From Bacteroidaceae bacterium (lineage in GTDB: Bacteria > Bacteroidota > Bacteroidia > Bacteroidales > Bacteroidaceae): a stretch of DNA of 49,307 bases. Below are positions 1 to 7,792 of this stretch, piece by piece. Made by a program: the position numbers and the translations under genes. The DNA lies in assembly GCA_017525235.1 (NCBI GenBank), contig JAFXTC010000024.1:1-49307 (forward strand), read 5' to 3'. Below the pieces are notes generated by a model that did not search any database, had not been told where the DNA came from, and saw nothing but the letters and a program-made list of their open reading frames with translations. Numbering within the stretch: the stretch's first letter is position 1; each line of letters opens with the position of its first letter.

Positions 1-2
1 AG

Positions 3-206
3 AAGATTCCGTACTTTGACCTTGAGGTTCCCACACAGCTTGACGGTGTGGCATGGGGTATCCTTGATCCTCGCGACACTTACGCAAGTGCTGCTGAGTG
101 GGAAGAGAAGGCTAAGGATCTGGCAGCCCGCTTCATCAAGAACTTCAAGAAGTACGAAGGCAATGAGGCTGGCAAGGCTCTCGTAGCTGCTGGTCCAAAG
201 TTGTAA
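3..206 (+). CDS. pckA: Phosphoenolpyruvate carboxykinase (ATP), C-terminal fragment
   Basis: Only the last 67 codons are in the window; the gene runs in from the left. The frame reads [13 protein letters not shown], then ILDPRDTYA, a helix with [11 protein letters not shown], and ends in [11 protein letters not shown] before TAA at 204-206. This is the C-terminal end of ATP-dependent PEP carboxykinase, which interconverts oxaloacetate and PEP plus CO2 in the cytosol. In Bacteroidales the enzyme commonly works in the CO2-fixing direction on the way to succinate (family knowledge, not visible here). The catalytic P-loop and metal site lie upstream of the window. A strong intrinsic terminator follows 35 bases after the stop, so the gene is transcriptionally closed off from its neighbour. 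Confidence 0.92.
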   Translation, partial: KIPYFDLEVPTQLDGVAWGILDPRDTYASAAEWEEKAKDLAARFIKNFKKYEGNEAGKALVAAGPKL

Positions 207-240
207 TTTAGAGTTTAGACGCTAGACTTTAGCAATAACG

Positions 241-276
241 CAAGGGCTCACAGAAATGTGGGCCCTTGTTTTTTTT
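241..276 (+). terminator. Intrinsic terminator of pckA
   Basis: A 12-bp stem (CAAGGGCTCACA / TGTGGGCCCTTG, one T-G pair) closes a GAAA loop and is followed by a run of T to 276. It is a textbook Rho-independent terminator. An almost identical hairpin, differing in one loop base, terminates the next gene at 2832-2864. Confidence 0.93.
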
Positions 277-391
277 AACAAAAAGGAGGAAATATACCCC
301 GAATTTCTACCTAGCTAAAGTAAGGAAAGGCGAAATCCTACAAATTAACACAGTTTAACAAACAGAAGGGGGCAAGTTAAAGATATCTGTT

Positions 392-399
392 TAACTTTG
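392..399 (+). promoter_or_regulatory. Putative -7 element (TAACTTTG) for the LRR gene
   Basis: TAACTTTG fits the Bacteroidetes -7 consensus TAnnTTTG and lies 36 bases before the ATG at 436. No TTTG is seen at the expected -33 place 19 bases upstream, so the call rests on one box. Confidence 0.5.
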
Positions 400-435
400 T
401 AAGCAGAATTAACCCAAAAACAAAACCACAGTAGA

Positions 436-2793
436 ATGAGAAAGTATTTACTCGCTATTTTAGCTGTCATGTTCACGACATTGGCAGCCAACGCAGGTAC
501 GAAGACCATCGTTTGGGACTATTCCACCTTGCAGGCAATGGAAATCCATAATTATGTTACAAAAAACTATAATGGAGTTGGTGAGGTTTTCACTAAGGAC
601 GGAATCACCCTGGCTATTCGTGGCATTAAGGACACACACATTAATGTCGAGAAAGGCGACATGGAGTCGAACGGTACACTGGTCTTTCAGTCATCCGTGG
701 GAAACTTCAAACGGATAGAAATCTACGCCGGCACTACCACCAGCCCGTCGGCTGAATGGTACAGTGATATCTCTGGGATTTATTGGAAAGGCGATGCCCA
801 AAGTGTAGATTTGAAAAGCGGTGATCCAGGCGTCAGTTTGACCTTGACCGGCCTCCACAAGATTTCCTTTATGCTGGAAAGCGATGGAGTAGCGATAGAC
901 GAGACAAACTTCCCCGACGTGAACTTCCGCAACTGGTTGCTCAGTCAGTCATACGGGACTGACGGTGTGCTGGTACAGAGTGAGATTGAGAATGTCACGA
1001 GCATTGATGTTGGCAGCAAAAACATCCAGAGTCTGAAGGGCATAGAACACTTTACCGCCTTGAAATCGTTGACCTGCCACTATAACCAATTGACCATGCT
1101 CGACGTATCGAAGAACACTGCCCTGACAAACCTAAGCTGTAGCAACAACTCTCTGACAACGCTCGATGTGTTGGGGAACAAGGCGCTGACAGGTCTCCAC
1201 TGCCAAAACAACCAACTGACCACACTCGATGTGTCAGCCTGCAAGAAACTGTCCACTCTGGAATGCTACTGTAACCGGATTAAGGACGATGGTATGGATG
1301 CTTTTGTAAGGAACCTTCCCAATGCGAGCTATGGCTACATGAATGTTATCTACAACATGAGCGAGCAGAACGTGATGACAAAAGCGCAGGTGGCAGTAGC
1401 CAAGGCCAAGGGTTGGACACCCCTGTATATGGACCCAAGCTATGGCTGGAGCGAATATGAGGGCAGCGAAGATTCTAATCCACCCGAACCAACATCAGAC
1501 ATCGAAATAAACGCAACGAACTTCCCCGACTCCCGATTCCGCAACTGGCTGTTCGACCAGATGTATGGCTATGACGGTGTGCTCACACAGAGTGAGATTG
1601 CAAATACCAAAAGCATCAGCGTGACCGACAGGTACATCGAGAGCCTAAAGGGGATAGAGTTCTTTACCGCCCTGACATCGTTATTCTGCTACCGCAACCA
1701 TTTGACCGAGCTTGACGTATCTAAGAACACAGCCCTGACGAATCTGAGTTGTAACAGTAACCGACTGACCACACTTGATGTGTCGAAGAACACAGCCCTG
1801 ACATCTCTGGGCTGTTCAGACAACCTGCTGACCACACTCGATGTGTCGAAGAACACAGCTCTGACATCTATAAGCTGCACAGGAAACCTGCTGACCACAC
1901 TCAACGTATCAAACTGCACGAATCTGACCACGCTGAACTGCTATTCTAACCAAATTAAGGGAGAAGGCATGGATGCCCTTGTGCGGAGCCTGCCCACCGT
2001 AAGCAACGGCACTATTAGCGTTCTCTACTATCAAAACGAGCAGAACGTGATGAACACCATACAGGTGGCAGCAGCCAAGGCCAAGGGATGGACACCGCAG
2101 TGGATGGACATTTACTATGGCTGGCGCGAATATCAAGGCAGCAAGCCGGAATCTACCGAAACCTCTGATACCATCATAGTGAGACCGTCCTCTGCAGCTA
2201 CTGTAGGCGCTGCTACTACAGTCAGCGGCATCACCACATCGCTGGGCAGCGAAGACGAGGTGAATCCCGAGGAGGGTAGCATAACCTTGCATACGGCAAT
2301 GACTGCCGACCAGGTAAACCAGCTGATGGAGAATGTGGACCCAGGCTCTTCGGACTTTGCCGAAACCTTCAAAGGCATATATTTCGAATTGCCCGCTGGC
2401 AAAGGTACCATCGAACTTGACATCGAGACGCTGGGTAGCTACCAGATGAGCGTGATGAAGGGCAGCTACCTGATTGGCAACTATACGCAGACCACCAAGG
2501 GAACCATCAACATTGAGTACGACCTCGATGCAGACACTTGGTTCTTTGCCTATCCTGCAATCAATACATCCCCCAACATGCGCCGTGCAGCCTCGGCAGA
2601 CGGAGGCCTGAAGATATATGGTGTCAAGATTATACACCAGAGTGGCAACGACCCCGACGGGTTAAATGAAGTACCCACCTCCGACCCCTCCCGTAATGGA
2701 GGGGAGGTATATGACCTTTCTGGTCGTAAAGTGACAAACGGATTGAAGAAAGGGTTGTATATCGTCAACGGGAAGAAAGTTATTAGGTTTTAG
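436..2793 (+). CDS. Secreted leucine-rich-repeat protein with T9SS-type C-terminal domain
   Basis: 785 residues. A signal peptide (MRKYLLAILAVMFTTLAANA) is followed by a beta-rich domain to about residue 150. Two copies of one module come next: each opens with a TNFPDxxFRNWL...GxDGVLxQSEI segment (about 156 and 360) and continues into 21-residue LRRs of the LTTLDVSKNTALTxLxCxxN type, closing with a GxGMDALVRSLP and AKAKGWTPxxMD segment. A beta domain (about 575-735) precedes the C-terminal VYDLSGRKV...GLYIVNGKKVIRF, which resembles the type IX secretion/surface-attachment signal of Prevotella. A palindromic element at 2677-2708 is read in frame just before that signal. Likely an exported or surface adhesion/binding protein; the ligand is unknown. 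It is monocistronic, between two terminators. Confidence 0.88.
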   Translation: MRKYLLAILAVMFTTLAANAGTKTIVWDYSTLQAMEIHNYVTKNYNGVGEVFTKDGITLAIRGIKDTHINVEKGDMESNGTLVFQSSVGNFKRIEIYAGTTTSPSAEWYSDISGIYWKGDAQSVDLKSGDPGVSLTLTGLHKISFMLESDGVAIDETNFPDVNFRNWLLSQSYGTDGVLVQSEIENVTSIDVGSKNIQSLKGIEHFTALKSLTCHYNQLTMLDVSKNTALTNLSCSNNSLTTLDVLGNKALTGLHCQNNQLTTLDVSACKKLSTLECYCNRIKDDGMDAFVRNLPNASYGYMNVIYNMSEQNVMTKAQVAVAKAKGWTPLYMDPSYGWSEYEGSEDSNPPEPTSDIEINATNFPDSRFRNWLFDQMYGYDGVLTQSEIANTKSISVTDRYIESLKGIEFFTALTSLFCYRNHLTELDVSKNTALTNLSCNSNRLTTLDVSKNTALTSLGCSDNLLTTLDVSKNTALTSISCTGNLLTTLNVSNCTNLTTLNCYSNQIKGEGMDALVRSLPTVSNGTISVLYYQNEQNVMNTIQVAAAKAKGWTPQWMDIYYGWREYQGSKPESTETSDTIIVRPSSAATVGAATTVSGITTSLGSEDEVNPEEGSITLHTAMTADQVNQLMENVDPGSSDFAETFKGIYFELPAGKGTIELDIETLGSYQMSVMKGSYLIGNYTQTTKGTINIEYDLDADTWFFAYPAINTSPNMRRAASADGGLKIYGVKIIHQSGNDPDGLNEVPTSDPSRNGGEVYDLSGRKVTNGLKKGLYIVNGKKVIRF
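2677..2708. repeat. GC-rich palindromic repeat inside the LRR gene
   Basis: CCCCTCC (2685-2691) and GGAGGGG (2698-2704) form a 7-bp stem around CGTAAT; outer ACCT/AGGT (2677-2680, 2705-2708) extends it. It is translated in frame as part of PTSDPSRNGGEVYD. Similar C-rich/G-rich hairpins occur at 3200-3217 and 21616-21634. Confidence 0.65.
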
Positions 2794-2831
2794 GCGTTAA
2801 ACACTAGACTTTAGTCATTAATAATAACAGG

Positions 2832-2865
2832 CAAGGGCTCACAGAGATGTGGGCCCTTGTTTTTA
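2832..2865 (+). terminator. Intrinsic terminator of the LRR gene
   Basis: CAAGGGCTCACA-GAGA-TGTGGGCCCTTG followed by TTTTT, 38 bases after the stop. The same hairpin as at 241-268 with one changed loop base. It lies 20 bases from the 3' end of the convergent minus-strand gene. Confidence 0.92.
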
Positions 2866-2886
2866 CTTCTTGCTATTGCTGTCGTT

Positions 2887-3300
2887 TTACTTCCCTGCTG
2901 CCAGCAACTCGTAGGGAATGTTATCGCACAACATAGAGCAGGCTTTCTGCTCTGGCGGAGTGGGATCTGTCTTTGCCAGCATGGGCTTCTCATACTTAGT
3001 GACGATACGTGTCTGGTAGACGGTATCGCGGACAGTTTGAACCTGCATGATGGTGTCATGCTGAATCACTAAGCTGTTGGCTGTTGGCTGTTGACTATTG
3101 GCTATTGGCATATTGGCATGAAGCGAGAAACCTGCAATGAAACCTACAAGGCTGGCCGCGATAGACCCCACCACCACCCATAATGGGAGCCTTTTAGTTC
3201 TCCCCATAAAGGGGGAGTTAGAGGGGGTCTTCATCTTATTCTCCACCAGTTGTCTTTGCCGCTTGGCCGACTGGATAATGTCTTCGTTAGTTATTCGCAT
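2887..3300 (-). CDS. Small single-pass membrane protein, probable anti-sigma factor
   Basis: 137 residues: a charged cytoplasmic N-terminus (MRITNEDIIQSAKRQRQ), one transmembrane helix at about residues 40-62 (WVVVGSIAASLVGFIAGF), then an extracytoplasmic part with the DTIMQVQTVRDTVY pattern common in such Bacteroidales proteins. It lies 17 bases downstream of the ECF sigma gene on the same strand, the usual position of a cognate anti-sigma factor. There is no zinc-binding HxxxCxxC motif, so regulation of the sigma factor is inferred from position and topology. Two stretches look repeat-derived: TPSNSPFMGRTK spans a CTCCCC/GGGGAG hairpin, and PIANSQQPTANS comes from a tandem word repeat at 3071-3120. 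Confidence 0.7.
   Translation of the reverse strand: MRITNEDIIQSAKRQRQLVENKMKTPSNSPFMGRTKRLPLWVVVGSIAASLVGFIAGFSLHANMPIANSQQPTANSLVIQHDTIMQVQTVRDTVYQTRIVTKYEKPMLAKTDPTPPEQKACSMLCDNIPYELLAAGK
3200..3217. repeat. C/G-rich palindrome in the anti-sigma-like gene
   Basis: CTCCCC-ATAAA-GGGGGAG, read in frame on the minus strand within SNSPFMGR. It belongs to the same loose family of C-rich/G-rich hairpins as 2677-2708 and 21616-21634. Confidence 0.55.
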
Positions 3301-3302
3301 AT

Positions 3303-3346
3303 TGTTTAACCTTTTAACTATTTAACCTTATAACCTTTTAACCTTT
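3303..3346. repeat. Degenerate 9-10 bp tandem repeat spanning the sigma stop codon
   Basis: Four to five variants of TTTAACCTT / TTTAACTA run from the spacer into the 3' end of the sigma gene. The last residues of the sigma factor (RLKGYKVK) are read from it and the stop codon lies inside the array. Confidence 0.7.
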
Positions 3347-3893
3347 TTCTGATTATATTCATTGTTTTATACAGACGGGACTTTACCGTTCCGGCAGGAA
3401 TACCCACAATTTCAGCTACTTGCGGAATGGTCAGCTCCTCCTGGTAGTGCAACGAGAAGATTTGATGCAGCGTCGCAGGCAGTTCCGAGAGCACTTGCTC
3501 CAACGCCTTATCCAGCGTAGCAGCATCCATTTCTACTTCTATCTGTTGGTCCGATATAGGTTCGGCATCCAAATTGGCCAGTAGCTGGGCTTCGTAGGCA
3601 TTGTCCCTGTAATGGTTTCGGCAGATGTTGTAAGCAATGGTGAAAATCCACGTACTGACGTTGCTGCCCTCCTGATAACGACTACGGGCTTCGTAGGCTC
3701 TGAGGAAGACATCGTGCGTAGAATCGGCTGCCAGTTCCTCATCACCACCCAGTTGCATAAAGAAGAAGCCCTTCAACCTACGGGCATAGCGGCGATACAG
3801 CTCCTCGAAAGCTGTATCGCTGCCTGCCGCAGCCCTCGCCATCAGCTGCTCATCAGACTGGTGGCGCAGGGGTTTAAGATGGAAGATGCTCAT
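3318..3893 (-). CDS. ECF-type RNA polymerase sigma factor
   Basis: 191 residues, the normal ECF length. Region 2 (about 25-95) has AFEELYRRYARRLKGF, then DSTHDVFLRAYEARSRY and STWIFTIAYNICRNHYR. Region 4 (about 135-187) carries LPATLHQIFSLHYQEELT, a helix-turn-helix with IPQVAEIVGIPAGTVKSRLYK, and a basic tail. It directs RNA polymerase to a dedicated regulon. The ATG overlaps the stop of the upstream 453-residue gene in an ATGA, implying translational coupling, and a membrane-protein gene follows at once. The signal and targets are unknown; no copy of a distinctive promoter could be assigned to it. Confidence 0.93.
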   Translation of the reverse strand: MSIFHLKPLRHQSDEQLMARAAAGSDTAFEELYRRYARRLKGFFFMQLGGDEELAADSTHDVFLRAYEARSRYQEGSNVSTWIFTIAYNICRNHYRDNAYEAQLLANLDAEPISDQQIEVEMDAATLDKALEQVLSELPATLHQIFSLHYQEELTIPQVAEIVGIPAGTVKSRLYKTMNIIRKRLKGYKVK

Positions 3894-5251
3894 TCTTCTA
3901 TTGGGTCTGTTATAATGAGTACTCGTCTGTTTTCCTTCTTATTCCTATGCTCCTCGTACTTCTTTCTGTCTGTAGCCAGATCATCATTCGGGTCACTTCT
4001 GAAAGGTACATATTCCACAAACTCGTAATGAGGACCACCATCGGTTTTATACTCTACAGAATAGTTACCATATCCGTGATATTGTATTCTTTTGAGAATG
4101 CTGGTGAAAATGCGATTCAGCTTTGCATATTGTTCACGATTATGCTTTTTGTAATACGGCATCAGGTCGTTGAGCAGCAACGCATAATTGAATGCCAGCC
4201 CTCTGGGTAAAGCCTTATACTCCTCCACGTTCTCCAATTCCGGCTGAAATGGTATAGCCAGGTACTCCATTTGGTACCGTTTCTCCACGTTGCGGCGCTT
4301 CACAGCCATATTGTCGTAAGGCTTTTTGGAATAACGCATGGTCAGTCCTTCATTGTAGAGGCAGGCTTTCAGGTCATCGAACTCACCCCCGTATTTAAAC
4401 ATGTGTTGCACATCAGAGGCAGGCAGATAAATGGGCCGCTTACAATTTTCAAGAACATAGCGTATGATGCGTGCAATCACCCTGAAATACCCTTCTGATG
4501 AACTCAACTGATCATATAATTCTTCGCAGAAAGGAACACCTATGCGCTCAAACTCCAACTTTGTAAAAGGTCCTCCCCCATTCACATCACAGATAATCTT
4601 ATCCTTGTGCACACCCAAGACGAACTGTAGTATAAACTTTCCTATCATATTGACATCGCTACGGCACAGATAGACACCGCCTTTCTCCATACCTTGCAAC
4701 TCGTTATAGTGGTATTGCAGACATTCTGATGGGTATTGTCCGCTCTTGTAATATTGGGTAAGCAGTTTGGTAAGTTTCAGCGTATCGTTTTCATATAACA
4801 GATGCCTTGTCCATTCTTCATAATCGCGGGCAGGAGCATCTAATGGTATCACGGCAATGGCAGAATCGGCATATTCCCTGTGTTTTGCCCATCGATACCC
4901 GTATGCATATTTATAAAAGGTATAGGTGCCAGGAATTGCTTGAGCCATACGATTAAACACATTATTTTCTTTGGAGCGCCGAAGAGCCGCTTCCCTGTTT
5001 TTCCCGTCTATTCTAGTAAACATTCGGTTATCCACTTCTTTTAGGGTGCGCCAAGCCTTTTCATCCTTCGGGTGTTCTGTCACATAGTTATTCCAATAGT
5101 TGTACGTACTGTCTAGCTCCAGCGAATCCAACCTTTGGTAAGGGCCTGCCCCTACCGCCACAACCGTAGCCTTTACCACTTTCTTTCCCTGTGCGCTGGC
5201 TCCCATCAGTATCAGGAAGAGGGCCAGCATAGTCAAAACTGTTCTTTTCAT
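3890..5251 (-). CDS. Exported protein of unknown function, coupled to the ECF sigma gene
   Basis: 453 residues with a signal peptide (MKRTVLTMLALFLILMGASAQ). I do not recognise the family. The N-terminal half is alpha-helical and TPR-like in feel (YNYWNNYVTEHPKDEKAWRT). The middle reads GGVYLCRSDVNMIGKFILQF, later KRPIYLPASDV and LYNEGLTMRYS. That order loosely recalls the soluble C-terminal half of DUF2723/GT117 membrane proteins, which is a weak resemblance only. The 4-base ATGA overlap with the sigma gene suggests that this periplasmic protein is part of the sigma system, perhaps as a sensor, or is co-produced with it. The start is set by the signal peptide. Confidence 0.75.
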   Translation of the reverse strand: MKRTVLTMLALFLILMGASAQGKKVVKATVVAVGAGPYQRLDSLELDSTYNYWNNYVTEHPKDEKAWRTLKEVDNRMFTRIDGKNREAALRRSKENNVFNRMAQAIPGTYTFYKYAYGYRWAKHREYADSAIAVIPLDAPARDYEEWTRHLLYENDTLKLTKLLTQYYKSGQYPSECLQYHYNELQGMEKGGVYLCRSDVNMIGKFILQFVLGVHKDKIICDVNGGGPFTKLEFERIGVPFCEELYDQLSSSEGYFRVIARIIRYVLENCKRPIYLPASDVQHMFKYGGEFDDLKACLYNEGLTMRYSKKPYDNMAVKRRNVEKRYQMEYLAIPFQPELENVEEYKALPRGLAFNYALLLNDLMPYYKKHNREQYAKLNRIFTSILKRIQYHGYGNYSVEYKTDGGPHYEFVEYVPFRSDPNDDLATDRKKYEEHRNKKENRRVLIITDPIEE

Positions 5252-5463
5252 ACTTTTTGTTTTTTCTAAAGACTAAGGTCTAACGCCTAAAGTCTTTTTG
5301 TTTTGGTTTTCATTTTTGTTTTCGTACGAAGTCCGTTTGTTTTGACTGCATACACACGAAACGTCAAATCGTTCATAAAAAAAACGGATTATGCGATGAT
5401 TGTTTGCTTAATCATGTGTTTAACCTTAGCTTAAAAACTAATACCCATCTAATAAGAAGAACG

Positions 5464-5471
5464 CAAAACTA
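5464..5471 (-). promoter_or_regulatory. Putative -7 element (TAGTTTTG) for the ECF locus
   Basis: TAGTTTTG on the minus strand fits TAnnTTTG. It would give a leader of about 205 bases before the ATG at 5251. The -33 position is not a good TTTG, so this is tentative. Confidence 0.4.
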
Positions 5472-5562
5472 AGAATAATATTGCTTTAGCGAATGAAACT
5501 TTAAATAGAATACTGTCACCATTAACCATTAACCATGAATCATGAACCGTTAATCGATACCG

Positions 5563-5621
5563 TTGTCACGCGTTGACAAACTTTTGTCACAGTGTTGACA
5601 GAGTTCTGTCTACGCGTGACA
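5563..5621. repeat. 59-bp three-way-junction element, copy A
   Basis: Outer arms TGTCACGCG (5564-5572) and CGCGTGACA (5613-5621) pair perfectly. Inside are two hairpins: TGACAAA/TTTGTCA (5574-5589) and GACAGA/TCTGTC (5597-5610). The TGTCA/TGACA half-sites alternate in direction every 10-11 bases. Copy B at 40619-40677 has the same length and matches at 45 of 59 positions by my alignment. It starts 35 bases past the 3' end of the FAS1 gene. Confidence 0.75.
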
Positions 5622-5655
5622 AAAACCCATATAAAACGAAGTAAATAATATAAGA

Positions 5656-7782
5656 TTACCAGAGGTCTTCTGGTTCCTCGGGATTATCATAGACCTCCTT
5701 GGGGCAGAGTTCCATATAATCCATGTAGAGTTCCTTCTTATCGGAATCCAAGACACTCTTGAAGCGAACATAATAGGTAAGGTTAGGATCCATCGTGCCA
5801 CGCCAGATAATACGACGGGAGCAGACGACATTACCACGTTCCCATTTGTAGGAATTACTGTTAACCGACTGGCTGGCTTTCATATATCCGTTGTTACGCA
5901 TCTTCTTGTCGATTTCGGCATTATAATCCTGGTCGTCCGTATCCGTTACGGTAGCCGACTGCCCCCAAAGGTCCTGAATGCTCTTAGTCAGGTCAACTGG
6001 GATTCCTGATACAGGGAGGCTATTTGGATTGCTGCCCACATACATCTGCACCACCCCACGAGCCGCTGTTGCCAACACCTTGTAACGCAACTCATACGTA
6101 CCACGTTTGGGAACAGGCGGAAGGGTGAACATGACATCGTATCTGCCAATCCACTTATCTTCATCGCCATCATAATTCTCCCAAGACACATTAAAGCCGT
6201 TGAAGTGAATATAGTGCGTATCCTCACTCATGATACTCATGTTATTGAAATAACGGTAATACTGGTCAGCAGGAATATATACATGGTTAAGGTTATCAGC
6301 CGAGGAGTCGGCACGACGAATACCGTTGGTCATACTTTCCGGGAAGAGGGAAAAACAGTCGAAGCGCAGGCGCTCCTTACCCAAATTACTGCGAGTAGCA
6401 TTATTGTATGCCAAGGGAGCATCTATCGGATAAATAACGGCATTTACCATATCGCTGACAACGGCATCCTCGCTCTCTCTCTCTATCATACAGCCACGCT
6501 TATCCAAATCGCAAGAGTTCTCGTGTCCGTCACCCGTCCTTTCCCTGTTGATGTTAGGGAAACGATTCAGATATATGCCCTGACTCTCCTTACTCTCAAA
6601 TATCTTTATGAGCCTGCGCTTGCCCATTGTGGCATACCACTCCATAACAGGAATAGTAAGAATCTTATTGCTTCGCGAATAGCCCGTTTCATTCCAATGG
6701 TACACCAACTTATCGGCCTCTATTCGCATAGGCAGAATATGATAGGTAGTCCACTGGTTCAAGACGTTGTTGGGATTGTGATAATCGGCATCTGTTGTAC
6801 AGGCATCATCCGAAAGGTACATACCATTATCCAGGATCCATTGTTTCACCAGCTCCGGCACATTAGGAGCATGCGGGTCGACACCTTGGGAACGCCAATA
6901 GGAATCAGGCTCTGCAAAAATGGTGAAACCGCACTTACGGTGTTCCGGAGCCAGCGCATTTGATGAGGCATTACCGGATGCATCTGTGAAACCGTGACTC
7001 ATATATCTAAGAAGGTCAGGAATCTTTCCTAACTGATATAAGGTCTCATACGTTTCGTCGCGCATAACAGAAAGGGTATCAAACAGGCCACAGGCTTGAA
7101 TGCACTTAGCCATTACCAGATAACCCTCTATGTCCTTTTCAATCAATAGCTCCAGATAACGTGCCGCTGTTATGTCGTCTGGCGCTATTACCTTATGTAC
7201 CTGATGAACAACGCCATTAATCACAGGAATATCAACATTCCTGGTGTCAAGAGGACATTCACCATTTATAAATATTGTATCATTCTTCGGCTTGTTAGAT
7301 ATTGCAATCTTATGATCCAGCATATTAGGAAGAGTCAACTCACCATTGTTAACCTCAGGGAATCTTGACGTATAGAAAATCTGTTCTGAAAGGTCGCCAC
7401 CATCTATCACACTATTATGAACCACCACTTTACGGATAGAGTCTAACCTTATGCTGTCAGTGATAGACTCCCAAGAAGGAGCTGGAATGACATCCTCATC
7501 GGCCAGCTTCTGAAGATACTGCTCTATGGCCGCATTTGTCGGTGCGAACACCGTATAATTACCACGAGCTGTAAGCAACTGGTAAACGGTGGTTTGGCTT
7601 CTTTGGCTTACCTGAACCTGCTTAAGAAGGTCGACATATTGGCTATAATCAGGGTGAGACTCCAAATAGCTGATAACAGTATGCTCCTTAAAGACATAAC
7701 GTGATGACACGTCTATGCTTTCTGTGCAGGACACAAGGCACAGAAGAATGGCTGCAAGCAAGGATGTGAATAATGGCTTCAT
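5656..7782 (-). CDS. FAS1 (fasciclin)-domain surface lipoprotein
   Basis: 708 residues. A lipoprotein signal ends in CLVSC with Cys19, followed by TES, so it should be lipidated, probably on the outer membrane. A FAS1 domain covers about residues 35-205, with its two hallmark stretches YTVFAPTNAAIEQYL and INGVVHQVHKVI. A second, diverged FAS1-like part may follow (about 205-360, with GFTIFAEPDSYW). The C-terminal half is beta-rich, with KRGTYELRYKVLATAARGVVQMYVG, suggesting a carbohydrate- or protein-binding sandwich. FAS1 domains mediate adhesion. The gene is the last of a three-gene operon (10-base gap to the propeller gene). Confidence 0.87.
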   Translation of the reverse strand: MKPLFTSLLAAILLCLVSCTESIDVSSRYVFKEHTVISYLESHPDYSQYVDLLKQVQVSQRSQTTVYQLLTARGNYTVFAPTNAAIEQYLQKLADEDVIPAPSWESITDSIRLDSIRKVVVHNSVIDGGDLSEQIFYTSRFPEVNNGELTLPNMLDHKIAISNKPKNDTIFINGECPLDTRNVDIPVINGVVHQVHKVIAPDDITAARYLELLIEKDIEGYLVMAKCIQACGLFDTLSVMRDETYETLYQLGKIPDLLRYMSHGFTDASGNASSNALAPEHRKCGFTIFAEPDSYWRSQGVDPHAPNVPELVKQWILDNGMYLSDDACTTDADYHNPNNVLNQWTTYHILPMRIEADKLVYHWNETGYSRSNKILTIPVMEWYATMGKRRLIKIFESKESQGIYLNRFPNINRERTGDGHENSCDLDKRGCMIERESEDAVVSDMVNAVIYPIDAPLAYNNATRSNLGKERLRFDCFSLFPESMTNGIRRADSSADNLNHVYIPADQYYRYFNNMSIMSEDTHYIHFNGFNVSWENYDGDEDKWIGRYDVMFTLPPVPKRGTYELRYKVLATAARGVVQMYVGSNPNSLPVSGIPVDLTKSIQDLWGQSATVTDTDDQDYNAEIDKKMRNNGYMKASQSVNSNSYKWERGNVVCSRRIIWRGTMDPNLTYYVRFKSVLDSDKKELYMDYMELCPKEVYDNPEEPEDLW

Positions 7783-7792
7783 TGAAAAAAGA

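Larger units (their letters stand above)
5252..5655. other. 404-bp gene-free region
   Basis: No coding sequence is seen. It holds a word-like repeat (5266-5295), the palindrome TTCGTACGAA (5323-5332), a candidate minus-strand promoter (5464-5471), a second word repeat (5518-5556, variants of ATTAACC) and the 59-bp three-way-junction element (5563-5621). Confidence 0.7.

Noticed and set aside
2811-3072. Two short overlapping frames across the convergent LRR/anti-sigma ends
   Set aside because: They lie across a terminator and the real anti-sigma-like frame has the membrane helix and a position next to the sigma gene.
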